Assembly: GCA_041737835.1 (NCBI GenBank)
Contig: JBGSQY010000049.1
Direction: 5' to 3' (one strand)
DNA length: 64,000 bases
Source: Bythopirellula sp041737835
Lineage (GTDB): Bacteria; Planctomycetota; Planctomycetia; Pirellulales; Lacipirellulaceae
The position numbers were made by a program, and so were the translations under genes. The notes under the pieces were generated by a model. It ran no database searches and was not told where the DNA came from. It was given only the letters and a program-made list of their open reading frames with translations. Numbering within the stretch: the first letter of the stretch is position 1; each line of letters starts with the position of its first letter. Positions 25,636-34,041 of this stretch are shown in pieces.

Positions 25636-26391
25636 ATGGTGAATAGCCCAAAAAGGGTCTTGGCTTTCTTGGCCCATCCCGATGATGCAGAAATCCTGTG
25701 TGCTGGCACATTGATTCGCTTGGCCGATGCGGGTTATGAAATCCATATCGCGACTGCCTCGGCCGGTGACTGCGGGTCTACCAAATTACCAGCTCACGAA
25801 ATTAAAAAGCTTCGTCGCGACGAAGCTACGGCAGCCGCACAAAAAATCGGGGCCATCTATCACTGCTTGGAACTACTCGACGCGAATGTGATTTTCGATC
25901 AGTCAGCAAACCGTAAGGCAATTGAGCTGTTTCGGAAGATCGCGCCCTCGATCGTTTTTACACATCCACGACATGACTATATGCTTGATCATGAGCAAGT
26001 GCATCTGTTGTCACGAAGTGCATCATTTGCTTTCGCTATGCCGAATGTCACACAATCACCTCTTGTGCCAGGATCCGCGGTTCCTTGGCTCTATTATTGC
26101 GATCCGATTGATGGGTCTGACCCGTACACTGGCGAGTTGGTGTCGACGACGACCAGCGTTGATATTTCGGCATTGATTGACCGGAAGTGCGAAATGCTCG
26201 CTTGTCATGCATCGCAGCGAGATTGGTTGCGTGATCATCATGGGATGGATGAGTATCTTGATTCGATGAAACAGCACGGCGCGATGCGAGGTCAACAACT
26301 AGGAACTCAGTACGCCGAGGCGTTCGTGCAGCACCGGGGACACCCCTACCCGCAATCCGATATTCTTCTCGAAGTACTTGGAGGTAATTAA
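25636..26391 (+). CDS. PIG-L family deacetylase
   Basis: A 251-residue zinc-dependent deacetylase of the PIG-L/MshB/BshB group. The zinc motif AHPDD is at about residues 13-17, and the THPRHDYMLDHEQVH segment carries the third ligand. This family removes N-acetyl groups from GlcNAc-containing substrates. It begins 58 bases after the PhyH-type gene, and its stop is 4 bases before the next ATG. In Bacteroidetes, PIG-L domains also occur fused to NagB, which supports a functional link to the following NagB-like proteins. Confidence 0.88.
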   Translation: MVNSPKRVLAFLAHPDDAEILCAGTLIRLADAGYEIHIATASAGDCGSTKLPAHEIKKLRRDEATAAAQKIGAIYHCLELLDANVIFDQSANRKAIELFRKIAPSIVFTHPRHDYMLDHEQVHLLSRSASFAFAMPNVTQSPLVPGSAVPWLYYCDPIDGSDPYTGELVSTTTSVDISALIDRKCEMLACHASQRDWLRDHHGMDEYLDSMKQHGAMRGQQLGTQYAEAFVQHRGHPYPQSDILLEVLGGN

Positions 26392-26395
26392 CGCG

Positions 26396-27322
26396 ATGCC
26401 ACGACCAATCAGTAAGGTTGCTCCCGGATGGTGGGACTACACGACCCTCGACTCGGCGATTCTTGAGGACGCGGCAAGATTGACAGCCGAAGATTTGAAA
26501 GGTCTTTCCCGCGATGGATTCAGGGTATCAATCTACGATACTCTTGAGGAATTCTACAATGCGGAGGCCCTGGAATATATCGAGGCATGGAAGCAGGCAA
26601 CACCAGACTCGCCGGCCGGAATTTGCGGACCGATCGGTCCTACCGAGCAACTGCCCTTGGTTGCGCAAATCGTGAATTGCCTGGAACTGAAACTCCACAA
26701 CGCACATTTCTGGGGAATGGATGAATGGATTGAAGCTGGTCGTGCGGTTTCGATCGATCATCCGCTCTCATTTGCCAAAGCTGACATGGAATTGTGCTTC
26801 AACCGTATTCGCCCTGAATTTTGTATGCCACAAGAAAACATTCATTTCCCCATCGATTTGGAAGCCTATTCTCAATCTTACGATGAGGTTCGTTGCGTGC
26901 TCATGCAAGGCGGGCAAGGGGAAGTAAAGCATTGGGCATTCAATGATCCTCCTAAGCGTGAAGGAGCATATACGGATCAGCCTCCGAGCCCAGAAGAATA
27001 CCGCCAACTCAAAACTCGTATTACGGAACTGCATCCGGTCACTGTCATTCAGAACGCGCGGACATCAGGGGGCGGGTACATTCCACAAGTTCCTCTTCAA
27101 GCGGCGACTGTGGGTCCGCACGAGACTTGGAAGTCAGAATGTGTCTCGATCTGGCATGCTGGGAATCACGACAATCCTTTCGGCATACGACTTACGGCGC
27201 TCATGATCAGCAAAGGTTTGGCGGACTCGAGCGTTCCTATGTCGTTGCTGGCGGATCATCCCAACGTTCGTTTCAACTACTATCGCGGTGGGATTGGGCG
27301 GGTCGAAGCCGAAATGCATTGA
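26396..27322 (+). CDS. NagB-like (glucosamine-6-phosphate isomerase/6-phosphogluconolactonase superfamily) protein
   Basis: A 308-residue protein of the NagB/RpiA-type fold. The ATG at 26396 is chosen because GGAGG lies 11 bases upstream and it follows the PIG-L stop directly. Recognisable blocks are AHFWGMDEWIEAG (equivalent to the NagB HLDEY loop) and GQGEVKHWAFNDPP (equivalent to GxGxNGHLAFNDPP, with the His kept). It is longer than NagB and ends in LLADHPNVRFNYYRGGIG. That ending recurs in a broken copy at 31729-31824. It is probably a deaminase or isomerase for a modified amino sugar phosphate, distinct from the true NagB next to it. Confidence 0.75.
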   Translation: MPRPISKVAPGWWDYTTLDSAILEDAARLTAEDLKGLSRDGFRVSIYDTLEEFYNAEALEYIEAWKQATPDSPAGICGPIGPTEQLPLVAQIVNCLELKLHNAHFWGMDEWIEAGRAVSIDHPLSFAKADMELCFNRIRPEFCMPQENIHFPIDLEAYSQSYDEVRCVLMQGGQGEVKHWAFNDPPKREGAYTDQPPSPEEYRQLKTRITELHPVTVIQNARTSGGGYIPQVPLQAATVGPHETWKSECVSIWHAGNHDNPFGIRLTALMISKGLADSSVPMSLLADHPNVRFNYYRGGIGRVEAEMH

Positions 27323-27361
27323 GCTCTTGCACTCTTTTACAAAAAATCTAACGAGCAGATA

Positions 27362-28105
27362 ATGAAGATCTCAATTTGTGATAACAAGAAGCAACTGGGA
27401 GCGCGAGCAGCCGAAGAGGGCGCGACTCAAATCAGAAACGCGATTGCAGCTCGTGGACATGCTACGATCGTCGTTGCGACGGGCGCGTCCCAATTTGACA
27501 CGCTGGCGGCACTCGTAGTATTACCTGGAATTGACTGGCAGAAAGTCACGGCATTTCACCTCGATGAATACATCGGAATGCCTTCGACCCATCCAGCGTC
27601 GTTTCGCAAATATCTGAAAGAACGGTTCGTTGATCGAGTGCCAATCGGGACATTTCACTACGTTAATGGCGAAGGTTTCGATGGGAAAGGTGATGTGGTC
27701 GCGGAATGTGCGCGACTTGGTGAACTAATCAGTGCACAAACCGTTGATGTTTGCTTTCTAGGTATTGGTGAAAACGGACATTTGGCGTTTAACGATCCAC
27801 CCGCTGACTTCGATACGGATCAACCCTACATAGTTGTGGAGCTCAACGAGGCTTGTCGTCGGCAGCAGCTCGGTGAAGGTTGGTTTGATTCATTTGATGA
27901 CGTGCCTCGCAAAGCGATTAGCATGTCCGTTCGTCAGATAATGAAATCGACATTTATTGTCTGCAGCGTTCCTGATAAGCGCAAGGCTCAAGCCATCCAC
28001 GACACAATCAACTGCCCAATAAGTAATCTTCAGCCTGCAACGAAACTTAGAGAACATTTGCGGACCTCACTTTATCTTGATCCAGCGTCTGCTTCAATGC
28101 TCTAG
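27362..28105 (+). CDS. nagB: Glucosamine-6-phosphate deaminase
   Basis: A 247-residue NagB that converts glucosamine-6-phosphate to fructose-6-phosphate and ammonia. Motifs are present: VVATGASQFDTL phosphate loop, FHLDEYIGMPSTHPASF with catalytic Asp, and GIGENGHLAFNDPPADF with catalytic His. The E. coli NDGH is ENGH here, as in many other NagB proteins. It lies 39 bases after the NagB-like gene and 8 bases before nagA, a conventional order for GlcNAc-6-P breakdown. No GlcNAc kinase or PTS gene is in the operon, so the phosphorylation step must be supplied elsewhere. Confidence 0.9.
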   Translation: MKISICDNKKQLGARAAEEGATQIRNAIAARGHATIVVATGASQFDTLAALVVLPGIDWQKVTAFHLDEYIGMPSTHPASFRKYLKERFVDRVPIGTFHYVNGEGFDGKGDVVAECARLGELISAQTVDVCFLGIGENGHLAFNDPPADFDTDQPYIVVELNEACRRQQLGEGWFDSFDDVPRKAISMSVRQIMKSTFIVCSVPDKRKAQAIHDTINCPISNLQPATKLREHLRTSLYLDPASASML

Positions 28106-28113
28106 GAACGCGT

Positions 28114-29061
28114 ATGATGGACTCAAAAGTTCCAGAACGTCATGGCCGCTATATCGACCTGCAGGTCAATGGTTATGCAGGTGTCGATTTCAATTGTGAC
28201 AGTCTTACACTCGAAGATTTACACAACGCTTGCCTCCGTCTCGAAGCCGATGGCGTTGAAGGAATACTTGCGACCGTCATCACTGATAGATTCGAGCGAA
28301 TGGCGTCGCGACTTTCGCAACTCGCCCAATTGCTCGAAATGAGCCCTGTCGCGCGAAGGATAGTTTGGGGTGTTCATATCGAGGGACCATTTATCCTCAA
28401 GCAGCCCGGGTTTGTCGGCACTCACCCGGCTGCTGAAGTAAGATCTGCAGATGTTGATGTCATGCAAAGGCTTTTGGATGCGGCCGACGGTTTGACACGG
28501 ATCGTCACGTTGGCACCAGAATGTGATCCAAATATGATGGTGACAAAAACTCTGGCTGATCAAGGTATTTGCGTTGCGGCGGGACATTGCAATCCTTCGC
28601 TCGAACAACTCGATGCTGCAATCGATGCTGGTCTGGCGATGTTCACCCATCTCGGCAATGGCTGCCCAATCGAATTGCCACGACATGACAACATTATTCA
28701 ACGCGTGTTGAGTCGCTCGGACCGACTCTGGATAACTTTAATTGCAGACGGAATTCATGTGCCTTGGATGGCATTGGGTAACTATATTAAGGTAGCTGGC
28801 CTTGAACGCGTGATTATCGTAACCGACGCGATCAGTGCCGCAGGTCTTGGGCCCGGGGTTTACAAGATCGCCGATCAGGAAGTTATTGTCGACGATCATG
28901 GAGCGACTTGGTCCGCCGACCGATCGCATCTCGCTGGTTCTTCAGCGACCATGCCCACTATGGAACGCTTATTAAAGCAAGCTCTACAATTTACTGACAA
29001 AGAGTTGAAACAGTTGATGTATTACAACCCTCGAGCCGCGGTTTTTAGCGCGGCGCAGTAG
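28114..29061 (+). CDS. nagA: N-acetylglucosamine-6-phosphate deacetylase, barrel-only form
   Basis: A 315-residue amidohydrolase that would release acetate from GlcNAc-6-phosphate. Key residues are retained: Glu in HIEGPF, His in AAGHCNPSLEQ and THLGNG, the ADGIHV loop and catalytic Asp in VTDAISAAG. The protein starts at YIDLQVNGYAGVDF, the point where E. coli-type NagA begins its barrel, and stops at YNPRAAVFSAAQ. It therefore lacks both the N- and C-terminal strands that form the small beta-sandwich domain in the usual approximately 380-residue enzyme. It follows nagB at 8 bases and ends the operon. Confidence 0.85.
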   Translation: MMDSKVPERHGRYIDLQVNGYAGVDFNCDSLTLEDLHNACLRLEADGVEGILATVITDRFERMASRLSQLAQLLEMSPVARRIVWGVHIEGPFILKQPGFVGTHPAAEVRSADVDVMQRLLDAADGLTRIVTLAPECDPNMMVTKTLADQGICVAAGHCNPSLEQLDAAIDAGLAMFTHLGNGCPIELPRHDNIIQRVLSRSDRLWITLIADGIHVPWMALGNYIKVAGLERVIIVTDAISAAGLGPGVYKIADQEVIVDDHGATWSADRSHLAGSSATMPTMERLLKQALQFTDKELKQLMYYNPRAAVFSAAQ

Positions 29062-29069
29062 ACTGCGGA

Positions 29070-29396
29070 CTACACAAGGTTCTCGTCAACAACAGATTGT
29101 TTGCTTGGGCACCGCCGCGCCGCACTAGCGACACATTGCTGCCAAATTCGTGCGATAAGAATTTCGTGCTTCAATCGGTGCATCAGCCACACGATTCGGA
29201 TCAGCAACGCAACTATTCCGACACCGAACAGCCACCACTGCGAATCGAAATACCCTGCCCTGTTAAGAGCAGCAAATCCCAAAAGGTAAACAATGATGCC
29301 TTGGGCCACGCGATCGCGCCCAACTACCATGGTGGCGGAGGCAGCCAACAGCGATCCAAACAAGGCAATCGCAGTCGTCCAACAAATGGGGCACAT
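29070..29396 (-). CDS. Small membrane protein with CPxC motif
   Basis: A 108-residue protein, start set at 29396 so that it begins with MCPICWTTAIALFG, 4 bases after the amine oxidase gene's stop. It has about three hydrophobic segments (TAIALFGSLLAASAT; IIVYLLGFAALNRAG; WWLFGVGIVALLIRIVWLM) followed by a basic tail. The CPIC at the N terminus could bind copper or form a disulfide. Tight linkage to the copper amine oxidase suggests a copper-delivery or maturation role (inference). I do not recognise the family. Confidence 0.6.
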   Translation of the reverse strand: MCPICWTTAIALFGSLLAASATMVVGRDRVAQGIIVYLLGFAALNRAGYFDSQWWLFGVGIVALLIRIVWLMHRLKHEILIARIWQQCVASAARRCPSKQSVVDENLV

Positions 29397-29400
29397 GGGT

Positions 29401-31530
29401 TCAACCTTTTGCAATTTGGACAAGTTGGGGAGAACAGCAACTCGACTTATTTGTCGCCTTTGAACTTGGCGGCACATCGTTGGCAGGGTTCATGCTGAAA
29501 AATCCTGATGGTTTGATCAGGAAACCAATATAGGCCGCTGGCATGACGGGGTAGTCCTCTGGTCGAGGCAAGTGCGTGTGACCAAAGGTGTACCAGAACA
29601 CGACATCCGTCGATTCGATTGGCCGGTCAGCCGCGGTCCAACGAATCAACCCGTCACCGCCGGAACTTTGATTGGGGTAGTCGCCTGCCGCAAAGCGTTC
29701 ATCCGAACGATTGGGCGTAACCCAAACATGATGATCAACAAAACCTGCTCGCTTTCGCCACCACGCTTGAGGCGAGGCATAGGGAATCGAATTGTCGCCC
29801 GGCATAAAACGATAACCCACAGGTTGGCCAACACTATTAAGCCGGTTTGGATTGATGATTTTCCAAGTCCGCGCCATCTCGAGCGAAAGATTAGCCTTGG
29901 CTGCGCTTTCCGTCGTAAGAGTCTTTGACTTTGCGTAAAACGCATTTTCAAACGGATTGGATTCCGAGGGTGGTTCGGCGACCACATCGATTTGCTGAAC
30001 CGAGTTTTCGACACCATCCAAGTCGAAGTCCAATCTCACATTGAAGAAGTGCTGATGATTTGGAGCATAAAGCTGCGGAGAAACCATCGTGCCATAGAGA
30101 GGCGATTCGCCAGGGCGAACTGCGCCTAACGAAAGAATACCGGTGAGTTTGAGTTCAAACTCAATATTTCCGTCTTGATACAAATACCAGAAGAAGCCGT
30201 ATTCGTAATTTTCGACGGTCGAAACTGAAGACACGACCAATCGGCGCGACCGGCGGACTTCAGGGACATTCAATCTTCGGTCGGTATGCTTCCATAGAAT
30301 CCCGAAGTCTTCCTCGTGCATACAAATGGCATTTTTAACCAACAGTGGCTCGCCGCGACTCGTCGTTAAATGGGCGTCAAAATAATGAATATGTCCCAAG
30401 CAATCGCAACCGAGTTCCAAGCTATTCGCGCACATTCCCATGCCATACTCGCCCACGTCGAACGCATTCTTGCGTCGTTGTGTCTCCGTGGGATCTCCAT
30501 AGGGGACGACCATCTCTGTGAGTGACGCACGGTAAAGGATTGATCGATCCTCATCACCGTCACGATAGCGGAGGTGGTGGAGAGTCAAACCTTCGCGGGC
30601 ATTGAAGCCCACGACAAACTTCCAGTTTTCCCAGCTCACTTGGTAGCCATTTACCTCAAAACTTGGCCCCTCCGGCTGCACGATTTCAAGCGGCTTAATT
30701 GTTTTCCTTTGATTCGACACACGATCGCTCGAATAGTTGCATTCCCCGGGCGGAAGCGGCCATTCACCGTATTCTTCAACTCGAATAACCACCATCGTGT
30801 TGAGGTCGACGACGGGTCGCAAACCTTCGATCGGCCGCACATAACCGTTGTCTGTGGCGTCGGTTCGCAGGAAACACAAAGGCCGGGCGAGTCGTCGAGT
30901 CGAATCTTCTACGGAACCGTAATTCCCGGCACTCCAGATGTCGACCATCACAAGTGCGGTGTCATTAATTCCATAGTGTCTGTTGAGCGCGTCGCGAAAC
31001 AGCTCACTTGAGAGGACCGCGTGCTCGCATTCCACCTGCTCGTCGATCGTCATCGTCGGCTGTACATTGGGAATGTGTCGCCAGGACTCAACTTCTTTAG
31101 TCGCAACCGATACAACTGTTTCGTAGCAGGCGTTGATCGCATTGTCGAACAAGACGACAAACGCTTTCCGCGGCGATGCAGCGTGGTCTGCGAACGAATA
31201 AACGAATTCTTTGGCAGGTTCGTCAAGACTGACCGAAACAAACCGTGTCGAGGCTGTAACCTTGTCGGCACTTTTAAGAATATCAACGACCTGCTGAACC
31301 TCACCAGCGGTGAGTGGCTCTAGCGGATGACATAGTCCAGAAACCATCTTGGGCGATCCATATTGTTCATAAGATTTAAAATACTCAATGTTCAACTTAC
31401 GGCCGCCTTGGTTTTTCAGACTAGCCACGTCAGCATACAACGTCAAGCATATTTGCACGTACACACACTCATCTAAATTTTGCATGGCATGCTTTCGCAG
31501 TTCACAGCACGCCTTCAAATTTTCATGCAA
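29401..31530 (-). CDS. Copper-containing primary amine oxidase
   Basis: A protein of up to 709 residues of the copper amine oxidase family, which oxidises primary amines to aldehyde, ammonia and H2O2 with the TPQ cofactor. The self-processing motif is TVENYEYG with Tyr442, the catalytic base is Asp358 in AFDVGEYG, and copper ligands are His492/His494 (NHQHF) and a His in FGHTHLPRPEDYP. The first 61 residues are unlike family N termini. A shorter start at 31347 (MVSGLCHPLEPLT) begins at the usual HPL-PLT block, but that ATG has no clear ribosome-binding site. No signal peptide is seen. A candidate operator lies 18 bases upstream of the longer start. Confidence 0.87.
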   Translation of the reverse strand: MHENLKACCELRKHAMQNLDECVYVQICLTLYADVASLKNQGGRKLNIEYFKSYEQYGSPKMVSGLCHPLEPLTAGEVQQVVDILKSADKVTASTRFVSVSLDEPAKEFVYSFADHAASPRKAFVVLFDNAINACYETVVSVATKEVESWRHIPNVQPTMTIDEQVECEHAVLSSELFRDALNRHYGINDTALVMVDIWSAGNYGSVEDSTRRLARPLCFLRTDATDNGYVRPIEGLRPVVDLNTMVVIRVEEYGEWPLPPGECNYSSDRVSNQRKTIKPLEIVQPEGPSFEVNGYQVSWENWKFVVGFNAREGLTLHHLRYRDGDEDRSILYRASLTEMVVPYGDPTETQRRKNAFDVGEYGMGMCANSLELGCDCLGHIHYFDAHLTTSRGEPLLVKNAICMHEEDFGILWKHTDRRLNVPEVRRSRRLVVSSVSTVENYEYGFFWYLYQDGNIEFELKLTGILSLGAVRPGESPLYGTMVSPQLYAPNHQHFFNVRLDFDLDGVENSVQQIDVVAEPPSESNPFENAFYAKSKTLTTESAAKANLSLEMARTWKIINPNRLNSVGQPVGYRFMPGDNSIPYASPQAWWRKRAGFVDHHVWVTPNRSDERFAAGDYPNQSSGGDGLIRWTAADRPIESTDVVFWYTFGHTHLPRPEDYPVMPAAYIGFLIKPSGFFSMNPANDVPPSSKATNKSSCCSPQLVQIAKG

Positions 31531-31547
31531 AGATTGTGACTACGGCA

Positions 31548-31571
31548 GTAAACATTAAGCATTAAAGTTTA
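31548..31571. promoter_or_regulatory. candidate operator: GTAAACATTA...GTTTA
   Basis: The sequence GTAAACATTA followed by a GTTTA arm 13 bases on matches the left part of the TAAACATTATTG motif seen near the LacI-type gene. It stands directly upstream of the amine oxidase gene on the minus strand. The match is shorter than for the other three sites. Confidence 0.35.
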
Positions 31572-31728
31572 AGACACGGCCTCTTCGAAGATTTGTTCTA
31601 ATCACAAACACTTAAAGTCCACGATAAATCTTTTTGTAGAAATTTAACACAACAACACGATCGGACTTCCATGTGTCTAAAATCTGAATCGATTGCCATT
31701 CATCGAAGATTCTGTCAGATTTGAACGG

Positions 31729-31824
31729 ATGCCCATCAGACCAGAACTCCTTGCCGATCACCCGAACGTGCGTCCCAGTTACTATCGTGGTGGCATCGGA
31801 ACGGTCGCGACCGAGATGCACTAG
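31729..31824 (+). pseudogene. Remnant of a NagB-like gene (C-terminal 31 codons)
   Basis: Read on the plus strand this stretch encodes MPIRPELLADHPNVRPSYYR and continues GGIGTVATEMH before a stop at 31822-31824. It matches the end of the intact NagB-like protein at 26396-27322 (SLLADHPNVRFNYYRGGIG...EMH). Nothing homologous precedes it, so it is the tail of a degraded or truncated second copy. It lies 48 bases before the aldolase-kinase gene, implying that a NagB-like gene once preceded that gene. The rest of the 31531-31872 gap shows no gene. Confidence 0.8.
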
Positions 31825-31872
31825 AAACCCTTCTGAAAATGCCATATCCCGAGGCTTGCGCCTGGGGCTGCT

Positions 31873-34041
31873 ATGATTACGAAATCGCTCGATCAAAAAC
31901 TGGTCAACATTCTTGCCGATTCCTCATGCGGCGATTTTATTTTGGCAGACGCTAAAGACGCGGACATGGCGTTTGGCATCGCTGCCCCAGGCAGAGATAG
32001 AGAAGAAAATCGCAGGCGGACGCTGCGGGAATTCCGTGAGCTCATCCGCCAGAATGTCGAGCAAGGTTTGATCGACATCATGCTGATGAGCGTGAGCACC
32101 AGCGAAGTACTGACCGTCAAGGAAAGACTCTTTGAGAACAGCTCGGTTACGCCGGCGATTCGTGCCAACGACACGACCGACATTTGGCTGGCACGGGGCG
32201 GAATTTATCCGCAGCAACCTTCGTTGCCGTTTGCCACGGCGTCGTTGACACATGGCTCGACGGAAACACATGGAGCCGATCTGGGACTCTACTCGGTGAC
32301 GTTCAACAACGACTCGACGCTCGATACTCAGTCGCTCAATGCTTATCGAGCGTTTCGTGAGAATGCCGAGCAACACGGCTTTCGTCATTTTCTGGAAGTG
32401 TTCGATCCCAACTTGCCATCACATCCCATTGCAGATGTTGGTTCCTACGTTAACGACCAGATTGTGCGGACACTCGCTGGTATTGCGGAGCGTGGCCGAC
32501 CGCTATTCTTAAAAATGGTGTATCACGGCCCCGCAGCTTTGGAGGAGCTCGTATCTTACGATTCCTCTCTTATTGTGGGAATTCTGGGAGGATCGGCTGG
32601 CACGACGTTTGATGCATTCCACCAACTTTGGGAAGCCAAGAAGTATGGTGCACGCGTCGCATTGTATGGTCGTATGATCAATAACGCGGAGCATCAACTC
32701 TCCTTTATCCAGCATCTGCGTTATCTGGCCGATGGAGAAATCACGGACCCCGCTGAGGCTGTTCGTTCCTATCACGGACAACTTGCTCGCCTCGGCATTC
32801 GGACGCTGCGCTCTCTGGAAGACGACCTATCATCGAGCAAACGTTCGTTTGACTATTCAGCCAAACCACGCCGCAAAGAATTGGCCTCGCGACAAACAGA
32901 GAGTCGGAATTTGGTGCCCGAAGTTGTGGTGGCGGGTCATATATGTCTCGACGTCACGCCAGCGTTCCCGCAGGGAGGTCTTCAGGCGCCTATCGAACCG
33001 GGCCAACTCCGTGAAGTTGGGCCGACAGCGTATGCAACGGGTGGGTGCGTGGCCAACACAGGTTTGGCGCTGCATCACTTGGGAATCGCGACTTCTCTGA
33101 TGGGCAAGATTGGCAACGATCCCTTTGGAGTACAACTTCTCAGTCTGTTGGATGACATCGATCCAAGCCTGAGCGATGGAATGATTGTCGCTCCGGAGCA
33201 AAACACGAGTTACTCGGTTGTGATCAGTCCACCGGGTGTGGATCGGAGTTTTCTTCACTTCCCCGCAGCCAACGACACATTTAACGTGGATGATATTAAT
33301 CTTGCTCAAGTGAGCGGTGCGAAGATTTTTCACTTCGGCTACCCGCCGTTGATGCAAAAATTCTGGGATGACGGTGGCGCCAACATGGCCCAACTCTTTC
33401 GCCGCGTCAAAGAACTCGGAACGATGACTTCCCTAGATATGGCGATGCCTGATCCAGCCGCCGCAGCAGGTAAGATCGACTGGATGGCTTGGCTGAAAGA
33501 AGTACTGCCTCACGTCGATCTCTTCCTGCCGAGCCTCGAGGAGATCGTGTTTATGTTAGGCGATAAGACTGCTAATCACACTGAGCCAGAATTCTCTCTC
33601 AACACCTTGAGCCGCATCGCTGATCAGTTGATCGGACTGGGAACCCCGATCGTCGTGTTGAAACTCGGCTCGTCCGGCCTCTATATGAAAACCTCTGCTG
33701 ATGCGAATCGGATTTCACGAGCTTTTTTTCAGAATAAGACCGGTATTGAACAATGGTTGGGTCGAGAACTCTATTCGCCATGTTTTGATGTTCAAGTCAC
33801 ATCGACCAATGGGGCCGGCGACCGAACAATCGCGGGCTTTCTTGCCGCACTAGTTCGGAATGCCACCCCATCGCAAGCGTTGGAAACAGCTGTGGCCGTG
33901 GGTGCCGCTAGCGTCGAGAGCTGTGATCCCAGCAAGAACATGGTTTCCCTTGAGAAGCTCGAAGAACGAATTCACGCCGGCTGGAACCGCAAAGCGGTGG
34001 ATGATTCGATCGGAAGACAGTTGACTCTCGATCGGTCTTAA
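31873..34041 (+). CDS. Aldolase-like domain fused to PfkB family carbohydrate kinase
   Basis: A 722-residue two-domain protein. Residues about 1-330 look like a class I-type (beta/alpha)8 aldolase (GTTFDAFHQLWEAKKYGARVALYGR, HFLEVFDPN, PLFLKMVYHG with a candidate Schiff-base Lys). Residues about 355-700 are a PfkB/ribokinase-type kinase: VVAGHICLDVTP start, TGGCVANTGLALHHLG substrate loop and NGAGDRTIAGFLAAL with the catalytic Asp. A kinase plus aldolase in one chain would phosphorylate a sugar or sugar acid and split it. Known IolC-type fusions place a different aldolase-like domain (DUF2090) behind the kinase; here the aldolase-like part comes first. It is the last gene before the right island repeat. 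Confidence 0.8.
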   Translation: MITKSLDQKLVNILADSSCGDFILADAKDADMAFGIAAPGRDREENRRRTLREFRELIRQNVEQGLIDIMLMSVSTSEVLTVKERLFENSSVTPAIRANDTTDIWLARGGIYPQQPSLPFATASLTHGSTETHGADLGLYSVTFNNDSTLDTQSLNAYRAFRENAEQHGFRHFLEVFDPNLPSHPIADVGSYVNDQIVRTLAGIAERGRPLFLKMVYHGPAALEELVSYDSSLIVGILGGSAGTTFDAFHQLWEAKKYGARVALYGRMINNAEHQLSFIQHLRYLADGEITDPAEAVRSYHGQLARLGIRTLRSLEDDLSSSKRSFDYSAKPRRKELASRQTESRNLVPEVVVAGHICLDVTPAFPQGGLQAPIEPGQLREVGPTAYATGGCVANTGLALHHLGIATSLMGKIGNDPFGVQLLSLLDDIDPSLSDGMIVAPEQNTSYSVVISPPGVDRSFLHFPAANDTFNVDDINLAQVSGAKIFHFGYPPLMQKFWDDGGANMAQLFRRVKELGTMTSLDMAMPDPAAAAGKIDWMAWLKEVLPHVDLFLPSLEEIVFMLGDKTANHTEPEFSLNTLSRIADQLIGLGTPIVVLKLGSSGLYMKTSADANRISRAFFQNKTGIEQWLGRELYSPCFDVQVTSTNGAGDRTIAGFLAALVRNATPSQALETAVAVGAASVESCDPSKNMVSLEKLEERIHAGWNRKAVDDSIGRQLTLDRS

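Noticed and set aside
31612..31896. Minus-strand ORF of 94 residues
   Set aside because: It overlaps the NagB-like remnant and the start of the aldolase-kinase gene on the other strand; composition is not protein-like, while the plus strand has clear homology.
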